DNA of 64,000 nucleotides from Pseudomonas sp. J452 (GCF_024666525.1 NZ_CP088294.1:3472001-3536000), one strand, 5' to 3'. Numbered from the stretch's first letter, positions 8,149 to 17,376 are shown. Numbers and translations are program-made. Notes: generated from the sequence alone by a model not told the origin.

Positions 8149-8793
8149 ATGGAGCAAAACAACCCTTATGCCGCGCCTCAGGTGGCGTTGGTCGATCAGC
8201 AATCGCCTCAGCAACTGCTGGGCTGGAGTGCCGGGCAACTGCAGGTGCTCGGCTGGCTTTGCCTGGTGTCGCTGCTTGCGTCCCTGGTTGACCTGGTGCT
8301 GGTGTTCGTCGTCGACGAGCAAGCCGATGCCCTTCGGCAACAGGGCGTGGTGGCCCTTGGTCTGGTCAACACCTTGCTCGGCATGTACGTGCTGCTGCGT
8401 TTCAAAGGCTTTGCCGAGCAGCGTTTCAGTGCCCGCGGCCTGAGCCTGCCGGTGTGGCTTTCGCTCTTCTTTATGCTGGTGCTGGAGGGGCTGGACCTGG
8501 CTTTCGGCGATGTTGAGCTGGCTCAGTTCGGCTGGCCGATGTTCGTCTACTTCGGCTTGTTGGCCATGCTGGGCGGGGTGACGCTGTGGCTGGGGATCAG
8601 ACTGTTGCAGGTCAAGGACGTCTATCCAGTGTTCCGCGTGCTGGCCTGGATGGAAATCGTCGGTGGCGGTTTGCTGGCCACCATCCTGCTGATGGTGCTG
8701 GCCGTTGTGCCGCTGGTGGGCGCCACGCTGTGCATGATGCTGGTGTTCTTCCGCGCGGCCGAGGAGTTGCGCGGGCAGCCGGCCCAGGGCTGA
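8149..8793 (+). CDS. Inner-membrane protein with N-terminal NPYAAP motif
   Basis: 214 residues starting MEQNNPYAAPQVALVDQQSP, with AGGAAG seven bases before the ATG. A soluble ~30-residue N-terminus carries the NPYAAP motif, which recurs at the start of several otherwise unrelated bacterial membrane proteins. About five helices follow (LGWLCLVSLLASLVDLVLVF and others). Function unknown. The C-terminal tail is basic and short (AEELRGQPAQG). Confidence 0.7.
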   Translation: MEQNNPYAAPQVALVDQQSPQQLLGWSAGQLQVLGWLCLVSLLASLVDLVLVFVVDEQADALRQQGVVALGLVNTLLGMYVLLRFKGFAEQRFSARGLSLPVWLSLFFMLVLEGLDLAFGDVELAQFGWPMFVYFGLLAMLGGVTLWLGIRLLQVKDVYPVFRVLAWMEIVGGGLLATILLMVLAVVPLVGATLCMMLVFFRAAEELRGQPAQG

Positions 8794-9249
8794 TCAGTCT
8801 TCGCCGAGCAGCACCTGGCGGGTGTTGCCGAGCCGCTGGTTGACCGCCAACCAGCTGCTCACTGCATCCGCGCCGGCTTCTGCGAGCATGCGCTCGAGCA
8901 GTTTCACCTGCTCGCGGCGCAGCGCCTGCTCCAGCTTGGCGCCATCGTCAGTCAGCGCCAGCAGGCGTTTGCGCTTGTCGTCCGGCGCCGCCAGGCTTTC
9001 CACCAGATTCATTTCCAGCAACTGGCGCAGCGGAATGTTCAGCGCCTGCTTGCTCACGCCCAGGTAGCCGAGCAGCTGCTTCATGCTCAGCCCCGGATAG
9101 CGGGCGATGAAGAACAGAATGCGATGGTGAACCCGCGACAGACCCCGGCGGGCGAGCATTTCGTCCGGTTTGGCGGTGAAGGCCTGGTAGCCGAAGAAGA
9201 AGGCTTCCATGGCGGCCTGCTGGCTGGTCGGCTTTTTCAGGTCAAGCAT
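8794..9249 (-). CDS. MarR-family transcriptional regulator
   Basis: 151 residues starting MLDLKKPTSQQAAMEAFFFG. The winged helix-turn-helix is seen as YPGLSMKQLLGYLGVSKQAL followed by the wing LVESLAAPDDKRKRLLALTD, at about residues 55-105. MarR proteins bind as dimers to short palindromes and usually respond to small aromatic ligands. It is divergent from the aminotransferase/GST pair, with only 83 bp between them, and probably controls that pair and itself. Confidence 0.9.
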   Translation of the reverse strand: MLDLKKPTSQQAAMEAFFFGYQAFTAKPDEMLARRGLSRVHHRILFFIARYPGLSMKQLLGYLGVSKQALNIPLRQLLEMNLVESLAAPDDKRKRLLALTDDGAKLEQALRREQVKLLERMLAEAGADAVSSWLAVNQRLGNTRQVLLGED

Positions 9250-9250
9250 A

Positions 9251-9280
9251 TTGACGTATCTGTCCGAGTCGGCGTAGTTT
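9251..9280 (+). promoter_or_regulatory. Candidate sigma-70 promoter of the aminotransferase-GST operon
   Basis: TTGACG at 9251 and TAGTTT at 9275 are separated by 18 bp. The -35 is excellent and the -10 is mediocre. The palindrome at 9282-9298 begins two bases downstream, so a bound regulator would block initiation. Confidence 0.45.
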
Positions 9281-9281
9281 C

Positions 9282-9298
9282 GGTCAATCAGTTTGACC
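9282..9298. promoter_or_regulatory. Candidate MarR operator palindrome
   Basis: GGTCAA-TCAGT-TTGACC is a perfect 6-bp inverted repeat with a 5-bp spacer, a size usual for MarR operators, in the divergent intergenic region. Confidence 0.45.
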
Positions 9299-9332
9299 CA
9301 ATTTGTCCTGCCTTTGCTACCGGTGATTTGTC

Positions 9333-10493
9333 ATGGCCTTCTCCGAACGTGTTGCCCGCCTGAAAAGCTCCCTGATCCGCGAAATCCTTGCTGCGGCGCA
9401 GCGTCCGGAGGTGATGTCCTTCGCTGGCGGCCTGCCGGCCGAGGCGATGCTGCCCAAGGTGGATTGGAACGACATGCCGGTCAGCATGGGCCAGTACGGC
9501 ATGAGCGAAGGCGAGCCGGAACTGCGCGAGCGGATTGCCGCCGAAGCGCGCCTGCTCGGCGTACCGTGCGAGGCCAGCCAGGTGCTGATCGTCTGCGGTT
9601 CGCAGCAGACCCTCGACCTGGCCAGCAAGCTGTTTATCGATCCGGGTACGGAAATTCTCGTTGAGGCGCCGACCTACCTGGCCGCGCTGCAGTCCTTCCA
9701 GCTGTTCGGCGCTGACTGCATCACCGTGCCCCAGGAAGCCGACGGCCCCGAGCTGGAGGCTCTGCGCCAGCGCCTGCAGCAGCACAAGCCGGCTTTCGCC
9801 TACCTCATTCCGACCTTCCAGAATCCGTCCGCCGTGCGTTACAGCGAAGCCAAGCGCGATGCGGTGGCGGCGTTGCTCGACGAGTTCAACGTCACCCTGA
9901 TCGAGGATGAGCCGTACCGCGAGCTGGTCTTCGATGCTGGCAGCGCCACGCCTATCGTCAGCCGCCTCAAGCGCGCCAGCTGGATCTACACCGGCACCGT
10001 ATCCAAGACTCTGCTGCCGGGTCTGCGCGTGGGTTACCTGATCGCTACCCCGGACCTGTTCCCGCATCTGTTGCGCCTGAAACAGTCCGCCGACCTGCAC
10101 ACCAATCGTATCGGCCAGTGGCAGGCGCTGCAGTGGCTAGGCAGCGACAAGTACCGCGCGCACCTGGCCGAGTTGCGCGACTTCTACCGTGTGCGTCGCG
10201 ACGCCATGCAGGTGGCGCTGCAGGAACACTTCGGTGACTTGGCAACCTGGGAGATTCCTCAGGGTGGCCTATTCTTCTGGCTGACCCTGAAGGACAAGCT
10301 GGATACCCGCACCCTGCTGCAGCCGGCGATGGCGCAAAACGTGGCGTTCATGCCGGGCGAGCCGTTCTTCGTCGAGCCGGATGCCAACCCCGGTCACCTG
10401 CGGTTGAATTTCAGCCACGTCGAGCCGGAGCGTCTGGGCGAAGGCCTGCGTCGCCTGGCGGCGGTGGTGCGCGAAGCGCAAGGGAGTAAATAG
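9333..10493 (+). CDS. PLP-dependent aminotransferase, class I/II (2-aminoadipate/LysN type)
   Basis: 386 residues starting MAFSERVARLKSSLIREILA. Fold-type I features are the early MSFAGGLPAEAM segment, the YGMSEGEPELRERIA segment, NPS(A)VRYS near the middle, EDEPYRELVF, and the PLP lysine in YTGTVSKTLLPGLRVGYLI (Lys about 225). It resembles the aminotransferase half of MocR proteins but lacks the DNA-binding domain. Substrate not assignable; alpha-aminoadipate or a branched/aromatic amino acid is likely. One base separates it from the GST gene. Confidence 0.88.
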   Translation: MAFSERVARLKSSLIREILAAAQRPEVMSFAGGLPAEAMLPKVDWNDMPVSMGQYGMSEGEPELRERIAAEARLLGVPCEASQVLIVCGSQQTLDLASKLFIDPGTEILVEAPTYLAALQSFQLFGADCITVPQEADGPELEALRQRLQQHKPAFAYLIPTFQNPSAVRYSEAKRDAVAALLDEFNVTLIEDEPYRELVFDAGSATPIVSRLKRASWIYTGTVSKTLLPGLRVGYLIATPDLFPHLLRLKQSADLHTNRIGQWQALQWLGSDKYRAHLAELRDFYRVRRDAMQVALQEHFGDLATWEIPQGGLFFWLTLKDKLDTRTLLQPAMAQNVAFMPGEPFFVEPDANPGHLRLNFSHVEPERLGEGLRRLAAVVREAQGSK

Positions 10494-10494
10494 C

Positions 10495-11097
10495 ATGCTC
10501 AAGGTCTACGGTGATTACCGTTCAGGCAACTGCTACAAGATCAAACTGATGCTGCACCTGCTCGGCCGCGAGTGCGAGTGGCTGCCGATCGACATCCTCA
10601 AGGGTGAAACGCAGACTGCCGAGTTTTTGGCCAAGAACCCAAACGGCAAGATCCCGGTGCTGGAACTGGAAGACGGCACCTACCTGTGGGAATCGAATGC
10701 CATCCTGAATTTCCTCGCCGATGGCAGCGAGTTCATTCCCAGCGAGCCGCGCTTGCGCACGCAGATGCTGCAATGGCAGTTCTTCGAGCAGTACAGCCAT
10801 GAGCCCTACGTGGCGGTGGCGCGCTTCATCCACCTGTACCAGGGGCGCCCGGCCGAACGCGAGGAAGAACTCAAGGTGTGCATGGTGCGCGGCCACAAGG
10901 CGCTCAAGGTGATGGAGCAGCAGCTCAGCCGTACGCCCTACCTGGTCGGCGAGCAGTACACCATCGCCGACATCGCCCTGTACGCCTATACCCACGTGGC
11001 CGACGAGGGTGGCTTCGACCTCAGCGCCTATCCGGCGGTGCAGGCCTGGCTCGCGCGCGTGGCCAGCCATCCCAAACATGTGAGCATGCTCGGCTGA
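10495..11097 (+). CDS. Glutathione S-transferase family protein
   Basis: 200 residues starting MLKVYGDYRSGNCYKIKLML. The N-terminal thioredoxin-like domain contains the cis-Pro segment GKIPVLELEDG and the glutathione-contacting WESNAILNFLADGSEF (residues about 55-80). The C-terminal helical domain ends with YTIADIALYAYTHVADEGGF, the family's N-capping box. The catalytic Ser/Tyr near the N-terminus is probably in DYRSGN. Likely co-transcribed with the aminotransferase. Confidence 0.9.
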   Translation: MLKVYGDYRSGNCYKIKLMLHLLGRECEWLPIDILKGETQTAEFLAKNPNGKIPVLELEDGTYLWESNAILNFLADGSEFIPSEPRLRTQMLQWQFFEQYSHEPYVAVARFIHLYQGRPAEREEELKVCMVRGHKALKVMEQQLSRTPYLVGEQYTIADIALYAYTHVADEGGFDLSAYPAVQAWLARVASHPKHVSMLG

Positions 11098-11139
11098 CAG
11101 TGGGCTGGGGGCAGGGCGATTGCGTCTTGCCCCACAGGC

Positions 11140-11511
11140 TTACTGCGCGGCGAAACGCTCGTTCAGATAGGCGCTGATGGCCTTGGATTCATACAGCCAG
11201 CGGCTCTCGCCCGACTCCTCGATACGCAGGCACGGCACCTGAATCTTGCCGCCTTGCTCCAGCAGCTCTTGGCGGTGAGTGGCGTCGTTTTTTGCGTCAC
11301 GCAGCGCTACCGGCACGTTCAGGCGGTGCAGGTTGCGCCGAGTCTTCACGCAGAACGGGCAGGCATGAAACTGATACAGCGCCAGGCCGGCGGCTTCGCG
11401 TTCGACCTGGGTCTGGGCTTCTGCGCTGCGCTTGAGTTTGCGCGGACGGGTGATGAAATCGATGAAGATGATGATCTGGCCGAGGCCGATCCGCAGTGCC
11501 TTGATAAGCAT
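11140..11511 (-). CDS. Glutaredoxin-like protein with CPFC active site and N-terminal membrane segment
   Basis: 123 residues. A hydrophobic N-terminal stretch (LRIGLGQIIIFIDFITRP) probably anchors it to the inner membrane. It is followed by a glutaredoxin domain with the redox motif HACPFCVKTRR at about residue 52 and a cis-Pro loop KIQVPCLRIEE. The domain ends with SKAISAYLNERF. It should reduce or sense disulfides with glutathione on the cytoplasmic face. The next gene on the same strand is folE, separated by a terminator. Confidence 0.85.
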   Translation of the reverse strand: MLIKALRIGLGQIIIFIDFITRPRKLKRSAEAQTQVEREAAGLALYQFHACPFCVKTRRNLHRLNVPVALRDAKNDATHRQELLEQGGKIQVPCLRIEESGESRWLYESKAISAYLNERFAAQ

Positions 11512-11605
11512 CGCCGGTCATTCCTGTAGGAGTGTCTGAAAGGGGCGGCAGGGTACCCGACTTGCTCGGGCTTGGCTGTACCGGATATCGATTAGCTCGC
11601 CATAA

Positions 11606-11630
11606 AAAACCGGCCCTGGAGGCCGGTTTT
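11606..11630 (-). terminator. Intrinsic terminator of folE
   Basis: AAAACCGGCC and GGCCGGTTTT form a perfect stem. On the minus strand it is followed by TTTTTT, 15 bp past the folE stop. Confidence 0.85.
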
Positions 11631-11645
11631 CTGTTGCAGCGGCAA

Positions 11646-12191
11646 TCAGCCGATCAGGCTGAGGAACTCGCTGCGGGTGGCGGCGTTTTCGCGAAACTCG
11701 CCGAGCATCACCGAGGTGACCATCGACGAGTTCTGCTTCTCCACGCCGCGCATCATCATGCACATGTGCTGCGCTTCGATGACCACCGCCACGCCGAGGG
11801 CGCCGGTAACCTGCTGGATCGCCTCGGCGATCTGCCGGCTGAGGTTTTCCTGGATCTGCAGGCGGCGGGCGTACATGTCGACGATCCGCGCGACCTTGGA
11901 CAGGCCCAGTACCTTGCCGCTGGGAATGTAGGCCACATGGGCCTTGCCGATGAACGGCAGCAGATGGTGCTCGCACAGCGAGTACAGCTCGATGTTCTTC
12001 ACCAGCACCATTTCGCTGTTGTCGGAGCTGAACAGGGCGCCGTTGGTGACTTCTTCGAGGGTCTGCTGGTAGCCCTTGCAGAGGTACTGCATGGCTTTGG
12101 CGGCACGTTTCGGCGTGTCGAGCAGTCCTTCGCGGGACACGTCCTCGCCGAGCTGGCCGAGGATGGCGGTGTATTGCTGTTCCAGGGACAT
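11646..12191 (-). CDS. folE: GTP cyclohydrolase I
   Basis: 181 residues starting [20 protein letters not shown]. The enzyme converts GTP to 7,8-dihydroneopterin triphosphate, the first step of folate/pterin synthesis. The zinc-binding Cys-His pair is in [20 protein letters not shown], and the second Cys is in [17 protein letters not shown] near the C-terminus. The length is short but normal for the bacterial enzyme. AGGAAGACCC precedes the ATG at 12191; the longer upstream frame has no family similarity. Confidence 0.96.
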   Translation of the reverse strand: MSLEQQYTAILGQLGEDVSREGLLDTPKRAAKAMQYLCKGYQQTLEEVTNGALFSSDNSEMVLVKNIELYSLCEHHLLPFIGKAHVAYIPSGKVLGLSKVARIVDMYARRLQIQENLSRQIAEAIQQVTGALGVAVVIEAQHMCMMMRGVEKQNSSMVTSVMLGEFRENAATRSEFLSLIG

Positions 12192-12286
12192 GGGTCTTCC
12201 TGTGGAGTCAAAAAATCGCAGAGGCGCAGGGTAGGGCGCAGCTGCCGGACTGGCAAGGGCGCATTGCGCCAGATCGACGGGCCTGG

Positions 12287-12844
12287 CTACTCGTCGCGAC
12301 CCTCCATCATGGTGCGCTTGAGCAGCACATAGACTGCACCGGCGCCACCATGTTTGGGCAGGCAAGAGGTGAAACCGAGCACCTGCTGGTGCTGACGCAG
12401 CCAGGTGTTGACGTGGCTCTTGATCAGCGGGCGCTTGCCATCTTTGCGCGCGGCCTTGCCGTGGGTCACGCGCACGCAGCGCACTTCCATCTTGGCGGCT
12501 TCGGCGAAGAAGTCCCAGAGGATTTCACGGGCTTTTTCCACGCTCATGCCATGCAGGTCGAGGCTGCCTTCGAAAGGCACCTGGCCGGCCTTGAGCTTGC
12601 GCAGCTGGCTGTCCTGCACGCCGTCGCGGGCCCAGTACAGCTCGTCCTCGGCGCCGACATCGATGACGAACAGGTCGGACAGGCCGTCGACCGTGACGCT
12701 GTCGGTCTTCAGCGTAGCGGCCTGGCGCAGGGTGCTCAGGCGCTGGCGATCGGTCTTGGCTTTGCCGGTGTCGGCGCGGTCATGGCTGATCGGTTTGACG
12801 CCACGCACGGCGGATTGGAATAGAGATAAGTCGTCGTCTTGCAT
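12287..12844 (-). CDS. Smr-domain protein (SmrA/YdaL-like nuclease family)
   Basis: 185 residues starting [20 protein letters not shown]. The Smr domain occupies about residues 90-180: the [15 protein letters not shown] motif (the DLHG signature), then [20 protein letters not shown] with the HGK motif, ending [12 protein letters not shown]. Smr domains are DNA/RNA nicking nucleases related to the MutS2 C-terminus. The N-terminal ~90 residues are charged and typical of the proteobacterial stand-alone form. Confidence 0.92.
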   Translation of the reverse strand: MQDDDLSLFQSAVRGVKPISHDRADTGKAKTDRQRLSTLRQAATLKTDSVTVDGLSDLFVIDVGAEDELYWARDGVQDSQLRKLKAGQVPFEGSLDLHGMSVEKAREILWDFFAEAAKMEVRCVRVTHGKAARKDGKRPLIKSHVNTWLRQHQQVLGFTSCLPKHGGAGAVYVLLKRTMMEGRDE

Positions 12845-12877
12845 AATGCCTCCAAACAGGAGGCCAGTTTACCGGGA

Positions 12878-13204
12878 TCAGCCGCGCTTTTTCAGCAGGC
12901 GTGGTGACAGACTCAGTTCGTTGCTGTAGCGCTGGCGCATATGTCGCCGACAACGGCGCCACAGGCTCACGCCGAGCCATAGCAGCAACAGACCGCCGAG
13001 CAACAGGGTGATGGCGGCGCCGATGCTGTCATTCAGCGGGCCTAACGCTGCCGGGCGGCCAAGCAGGGTAGACGCTCCAGCCAGCGTCAGCAGGACGCCT
13101 AGGCTGGCCAACAACGCTGCGAACAAGGCACCGAGACGCCAGCGCAAGCCACCGGGGCCGCGCGGGCGCAGGCGGCGAGCATCAAAACCTTCAGACAACT
13201 TCAT
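12878..13204 (-). CDS. Small inner-membrane protein, two helices, unknown function
   Basis: 108 residues. A basic, Arg/Gly-rich N-terminus (DARRLRPRGPGGLRW) is followed by two hydrophobic helices (LGALFAALLASLGVLLTLAG and AAITLLLGGLLLLWLGVSLW) and a strongly basic tail. Family not recognised. It sits upstream of the Smr gene on the same strand, separated by 33 bp, so the two may be co-transcribed. Confidence 0.65.
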   Translation of the reverse strand: MKLSEGFDARRLRPRGPGGLRWRLGALFAALLASLGVLLTLAGASTLLGRPAALGPLNDSIGAAITLLLGGLLLLWLGVSLWRRCRRHMRQRYSNELSLSPRLLKKRG

Positions 13205-13298
13205 CCCGATTTCCTCATGGGCTATCGGCGCTATGACCGGCCCTGGCTGTCAGGGTTCCGTTCGCGGGGTGCAGCCGTGACGCTGCTGAGTGACTAGC

Positions 13299-13892
13299 TC
13301 AGATCAGCGCGTGGGCCTGGGGCACCACAATCGCGTAGTTGTCGGCCAGGGCGGCCATCTCCATGCGGTGCAGTTGGCGAGCGCCGATCAGTTCGCCGGC
13401 ATAGGGCAGGTCGCGGGTGGCGCAGGCGCTGTCCACCAGGGTGCAGCGGTAGCCGTAGTCCTTGGCCGCACGCACGGTGGTGCTGATGCTGGAGTGGGTC
13501 ATGAAGCCGCAGACGATCAGGTCGAGGTGGCCGAGTTGCTGCAGACGCTCGTGCAGGTCGGTACCGGCGAAGGCATTGGGCAGGCGCTTCTCGATCACCG
13601 CTTCGCCGATTTCCGGCTCCAGGCCGGCGAGGAAGTGGCCACGCGGGCCTTGTGGGTCGAGCAGGCCGCCGGGGATGCCCAAGTGGCGCACGTGCACGAT
13701 CGGGGTGCCGATGCGCCGGGCGGCCTGCACCAGAGTAGTAATTTCCGCCACGGCAGCGTCCACGTCCGGCAGCTGCAAGACACCGCTGCGATACTCTTCC
13801 TGCGCGTCGATGATCAACAGGGTGGCCTTGCCCAGGGTGGCGGGTGCATAACCACGACCAGTCAGCTGGAACAGGGTTTTGGGATCGGACAT
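13299..13892 (-). CDS. Isochorismatase-like cysteine hydrolase
   Basis: 197 residues starting MSDPKTLFQLTGRGYAPATL. The catalytic triad of the family is present: Asp in LLIIDAQEEYRSG, Lys in IEKRLPNAFAGTDL, and Cys in LIVCGFMTHSSIS with the adjacent non-proline cis-peptide region. Members hydrolyse nicotinamide, isochorismate, N-carbamoyl compounds or similar amides; nothing here fixes the substrate. The ATG at 13892 is preferred to one 126 bp upstream because homology begins at this Met. Confidence 0.9.
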   Translation of the reverse strand: MSDPKTLFQLTGRGYAPATLGKATLLIIDAQEEYRSGVLQLPDVDAAVAEITTLVQAARRIGTPIVHVRHLGIPGGLLDPQGPRGHFLAGLEPEIGEAVIEKRLPNAFAGTDLHERLQQLGHLDLIVCGFMTHSSISTTVRAAKDYGYRCTLVDSACATRDLPYAGELIGARQLHRMEMAALADNYAIVVPQAHALI

Positions 13893-14038
13893 GACGCAGG
13901 CTCCTGATGTGGCTGTGGCTCTATTCTCTGCTTGCCAGAGCGATCTGTGAACCTTTTGCAGTGCAAGGCGCCGATTCGCCGAGGCAATTTGCTTGCACTT
14001 GCGGCTAGAATCGCCCACCCGTTCTGGAGGTATGTCCC

Positions 14039-14953
14039 GTGTCCCAATCCCGCCTGCGCACCGTGCGCGACCACATTCGCTGGGCTGTCAGCCGTTTTCA
14101 TGACGAGCAGCTGTTCTTCGGCCATGGCACCGACAATGCCTGGGATGAGGCGCGCCAGCTGGTGCTCGGCGCCTTGCACCTGCCCTGGGAAATCGCCGAT
14201 GGCTACCTCGATTGCCGTCTCGAAGCCGATGAGCAGGAGCATCTGCTGGCGTTGCTGAAACGGCGTATCGAAGAGCGCGTACCGACCGCCTATCTGCTGG
14301 GCGAAGCCTGGTTCTGCGGCCTGCCCTTTATCGTCGACGAGCGCGTGCTGGTACCGCGCTCGCCGATTGCTGAGCTGATCGGCCAGCACTTCGCGCCATG
14401 GCTGCCCGCCGAGCCGGCACGCATCCTCGACCTATGCACCGGCTCCGGTTGCATCGGCATCGCCTGCGCCTTTGCCTTCCCCGAGGCCGAAGTGGTGCTC
14501 GCCGACCTGTCCTTTGACGCCCTCGAAGTGGCCAACCAGAACATCGAGCGACATGAACTGGACGAGCGCGTGTACACCGTGCAGGGCGATGGTTTCGCCG
14601 GGCTGCCGGGTCAGCGTTTCGACCTGATCGTGTCCAACCCGCCCTATGTCGATGCCGAGGATTTCGCCGACATGCCGGCCGAGTACCAGCACGAACCGGA
14701 GCTGGGCCTGGCCTGTGGCGACGATGGCCTGGACCTGGTGCGGCGCATGCTGGCCGAGGCGGCCGATCACCTGAGCGAGCAGGGCATCCTGATCGTCGAG
14801 GTGGGCAACAGCCAGGTGCATGTCGAGGCGCTGTACCCGGAGGTCGACTTCACCTGGCTGGAGTTCGAGCAAGGTGGCCATGGCGTGTTTCTGCTGGCGG
14901 CTAAGCAGTGCCGCGAGCATCAGGCCATGTTCCGCTCGCGGCTGAACGGCTGA
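14039..14953 (+). CDS. prmB: Ribosomal protein L3 N5-glutamine methyltransferase
   Basis: 304 residues from a GTG at 14039. GGAGG lies eight bases upstream; an ATG seven bases earlier is out of frame. SAM-binding motif I is [14 protein letters not shown] (about residues 125-138), and the glutamine-methyltransferase signature [14 protein letters not shown] is near residue 200. The substrate-recognition segment [20 protein letters not shown] is the PrmB/PrmC hallmark. The N-terminal HFARHG-type helical domain is present. Its neighbour aroC and the overall length favour PrmB over PrmC. Confidence 0.95.
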   Translation: MSQSRLRTVRDHIRWAVSRFHDEQLFFGHGTDNAWDEARQLVLGALHLPWEIADGYLDCRLEADEQEHLLALLKRRIEERVPTAYLLGEAWFCGLPFIVDERVLVPRSPIAELIGQHFAPWLPAEPARILDLCTGSGCIGIACAFAFPEAEVVLADLSFDALEVANQNIERHELDERVYTVQGDGFAGLPGQRFDLIVSNPPYVDAEDFADMPAEYQHEPELGLACGDDGLDLVRRMLAEAADHLSEQGILIVEVGNSQVHVEALYPEVDFTWLEFEQGGHGVFLLAAKQCREHQAMFRSRLNG

Positions 14954-14959
14954 TCTGGT

Positions 14960-15027
14960 GTAGCCCGGATGCAATCCGGGAGCTTGCGCTCAGTCGGGCG
15001 AATCTTCCCGGATTGCATCCGGGCTAC
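14960..15027. repeat. REP/BIME-type inverted pair (copy 2)
   Basis: GTAGCCCGGATGCAATCCGG and its inverse TGCATCCGGGCTAC flank a 24-bp spacer. It is almost identical to the copy at 6149-6207. Confidence 0.85.
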
Positions 15028-15042
15028 CGGCTGAGTTCGGAC

Positions 15043-15168
15043 TTCTGGATCTAGCGAGCTAGAGTCGGGCAAGGCGAAATTGGGCGAGGGCGCGGAGTTT
15101 ACTGAGTGTAAATGAGCAGCCCGAGCCCAATTTCAACGCAGCCCGGCCGACGCGCAGCAGATCGCTGC
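15043..15168. repeat. Palindromic element, family of 17,237-17,376 (copy 2)
   Basis: It shares GCGAGCTAGAG, AAGGCGAAA, a centre of TTTAC-TGAGT-GTAAATGAGCA and ACGCGCAGCAGATC with the reverse strand of the element at 17,237-17,376. The order and spacing are the same. The central TTTAC/GTAAA is a perfect inverted repeat. It lies directly after the REP pair and abuts the 3' end of the next gene. Confidence 0.75.
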
Positions 15169-15172
15169 ACAA

Positions 15173-15955
15173 TCAGCGGGTGGCGATCCAGATCAGTAGT
15201 CCAGCCTGGAACAGCGCCAGGGTCACCAGACAGGCGATGGTGAAACGCAGGCTGCTGTCTTCGCGCTTGAGCAGTGCGATCTTGCGCTCCAGCTTGCCGA
15301 TCTTGACCTCCTGCTCGTGCAGGCTCTGGTCGGCCTGTTGCAGCATGGCGCCGGCTTCGAGTGGCTCCACCTGCTGCAAGCGTTCGCGGTTCCATTCACC
15401 GACCAGCGCGCTGACGCTTTTCGCCCCGTAGGTAGCTTTCAGCTGCAGCAGGTCCTGGTACTCGACCTCGAAGCCCATGGCACGCAGGAAGTGGTCGCGG
15501 CGCAGGCGGGCGTCGTCGCTGAGGATGTCCTTGACCGCCAGGGCGCCGCCCTCGACCTGATAGTTGGGCCAGCGCTGACGGGCCCAGAGAATGCCCTGGG
15601 CCATCAGGAAACGGCCGATGCCACGGTTGACTGGCTCGATCTGCAGGCCCTTGTCGGCGCCGAAGCGTACTTCACGGCGGCGGTGGTCGGCCCAGACCTC
15701 CAGCACATTCTGTTCGCGCCGCACGCGCTGTCCTGGCAGGTCGATGCTCAGGCGCAGCAAGCTCTGTTCCGGGCTATGGCGTTCGGCGCGGCCAAGCTGA
15801 ACGAAACGCAGCGGCCGCGCGCCGGTATGCCGATCGGTCGGCAGTGGGGCCAGGCGCAGCAGGCGCAGTTGTTCAGCCGGCAGGTCCTGCCAGGGATGCG
15901 GCTGCGGCGTTGCGGGCGTTGCATCGGCGGGTTGCTGGGCGTCGGTATCGGTCAT
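15173..15955 (-). CDS. Coiled-coil protein with C-terminal membrane anchor, unknown function
   Basis: 260 residues starting MTDTDAQQPADATPATPQPH, a Pro/Ala-rich disordered beginning. The middle (residues about 40-180) is a soluble mixed domain with NRGIGRFLMAQGILWARQRW and HFLRAMGFEVEYQ, loosely reminiscent of a GNAT-like acyltransferase fold but without a clear acetyl-CoA motif. A short coiled coil (QSLHEQEVKIGKLERKIALL) precedes a C-terminal helix (FTIACLVTLALFQAGLLIWI). It lies between prmB and aroC and is transcribed oppositely to both. Confidence 0.7.
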   Translation of the reverse strand: MTDTDAQQPADATPATPQPHPWQDLPAEQLRLLRLAPLPTDRHTGARPLRFVQLGRAERHSPEQSLLRLSIDLPGQRVRREQNVLEVWADHRRREVRFGADKGLQIEPVNRGIGRFLMAQGILWARQRWPNYQVEGGALAVKDILSDDARLRRDHFLRAMGFEVEYQDLLQLKATYGAKSVSALVGEWNRERLQQVEPLEAGAMLQQADQSLHEQEVKIGKLERKIALLKREDSSLRFTIACLVTLALFQAGLLIWIATR

Positions 15956-16144
15956 GGCGGGCGTCCTTGAGCCAGGCGGGCAGGGCACTGGTAAGCGAAT
16001 TATCGACTGTTTCTACGTATTCTGGAGGCTGGCAGAGCGCCAGACCTATGCAAGTCGCCGGGTTGATCCGGTTCGAGGGTGAACTGACCGGGCGCCGCGG
16101 GTATACTGGCGCCCCCTCGTTCAGGCCCTCGCGGAGCTTTCTGC

Positions 16145-17236
16145 ATGTCCGGCAATACCTACGGCAAGCTGTTCACCGTCACCACCGCAGGCGAAAGCCA
16201 TGGTCCGGCGCTGGTCGCCATCGTCGACGGTTGCCCGCCGGGCATCGAGCTGTCCCTGGAAGACCTGCAGCGCGACCTGGACCGGCGCAAGCCCGGCACC
16301 AGCCGCCACACCACCCAGCGTCAGGAAGACGACGAAGTCGAGATCCTCGCCGGCGTCTTCGAGGGCAAGACCACCGGTTGCGCCATCGGCCTGCTGATCC
16401 GCAACACCGACCAGAAGTCCAAGGACTACTCGGCGATCAAGGATCTGTTCCGCCCGGCTCACGCCGACTACACCTACCACCACAAGTACGGCATCCGCGA
16501 CTACCGTGGTGGCGGCCGCAGCTCTGCGCGCGAAACCGCCATGCGCGTCGCCGCCGGCGCCATCGCCAAGAAGGTGCTGGCGGCTTTCGGCATCAGCGTG
16601 CGTGGCTACATGAGCCAGCTCGGCCCGATCGAGATCCCGTTCAAGACCTGGGACAGCGTCGAGCAGAACGCCTTCTTCAGCCCTGACCCGGACAAGGTGC
16701 CGGAGCTGGAGGCCTATATGGACCAGCTGCGCCGTGACCAGGACTCGGTCGGTGCGAAGATCACCGTGGTCGCCGAAGGCGTGATGCCGGGCCTCGGCGA
16801 GCCGATCTTCGATCGTCTGGATGCCGACCTGGCCCATGCGCTGATGAGCATCAATGCTGTGAAAGGCGTGGAAATTGGCGCGGGTTTCGCCTCGGTGGCC
16901 CAGCGCGGTACCGAACACCGCGATGAAATGACGCCGGAAGGTTTCCTGTCGAACAATGCCGGCGGCATCCTCGGCGGCATTTCCTCCGGTCAGCCGATCG
17001 TCGCCCACCTGGCGCTCAAGCCGACCTCCAGCATCACCACCCCGGGCCGCTCCATCGATGTCGACGGCAACCCGGTGGAAGTGATCACCAAAGGTCGCCA
17101 TGACCCCTGCGTGGGCATCCGCGCCACGCCGATCGCCGAGGCGATGATGGCCATCGTTCTGCTCGACCACCTGCTGCGCCACCGCGCGCAGAATACCGGC
17201 GTGCAGGTCAGCACACCGGTACTCGGCCAGCTGTAA
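16145..17236 (+). CDS. aroC: Chorismate synthase
   Basis: 363 residues starting [20 protein letters not shown], the classic signature 1. [20 protein letters not shown] (signature 2) and [19 protein letters not shown] plus the C-terminal [19 protein letters not shown] (signature 3) are all present. It converts EPSP to chorismate with reduced FMN in the shikimate pathway. GGAG lies nine bases before the ATG. Its stop codon is immediately followed, with no spacer, by a palindromic element. Confidence 0.98.
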   Translation: MSGNTYGKLFTVTTAGESHGPALVAIVDGCPPGIELSLEDLQRDLDRRKPGTSRHTTQRQEDDEVEILAGVFEGKTTGCAIGLLIRNTDQKSKDYSAIKDLFRPAHADYTYHHKYGIRDYRGGGRSSARETAMRVAAGAIAKKVLAAFGISVRGYMSQLGPIEIPFKTWDSVEQNAFFSPDPDKVPELEAYMDQLRRDQDSVGAKITVVAEGVMPGLGEPIFDRLDADLAHALMSINAVKGVEIGAGFASVAQRGTEHRDEMTPEGFLSNNAGGILGGISSGQPIVAHLALKPTSSITTPGRSIDVDGNPVEVITKGRHDPCVGIRATPIAEAMMAIVLLDHLLRHRAQNTGVQVSTPVLGQL

Positions 17237-17376
17237 GAACCTGTCCATGATCTGCTGCGCGTTGGAAAAACGGTGTTGAAAATGGCTTCGGGATGCTCAT
17301 TTAGCGCTTGTAAATTCCGCTCCCTCAGCCATTTTCGCCTTGTTTTTCTCTAGCTCGCGAGATCCTGAACAGGTTC
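17237..17376. repeat. 140-bp palindromic element with GAACCTGT terminal inverted repeats (copy 3)
   Basis: It starts GAACCTGTCCATGATCT directly after the aroC TAA. Its right end, read inverted, is GAACCTGTTCAGGATCT, so 15 of 17 end bases match. The core contains ATTTA-CAAGCGC-TAAAT. Two further copies are at 4835-5059 and 15,043-15,168. No coding capacity, so it is a MITE- or REP-like passenger of an unidentified transposase. Confidence 0.8.
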
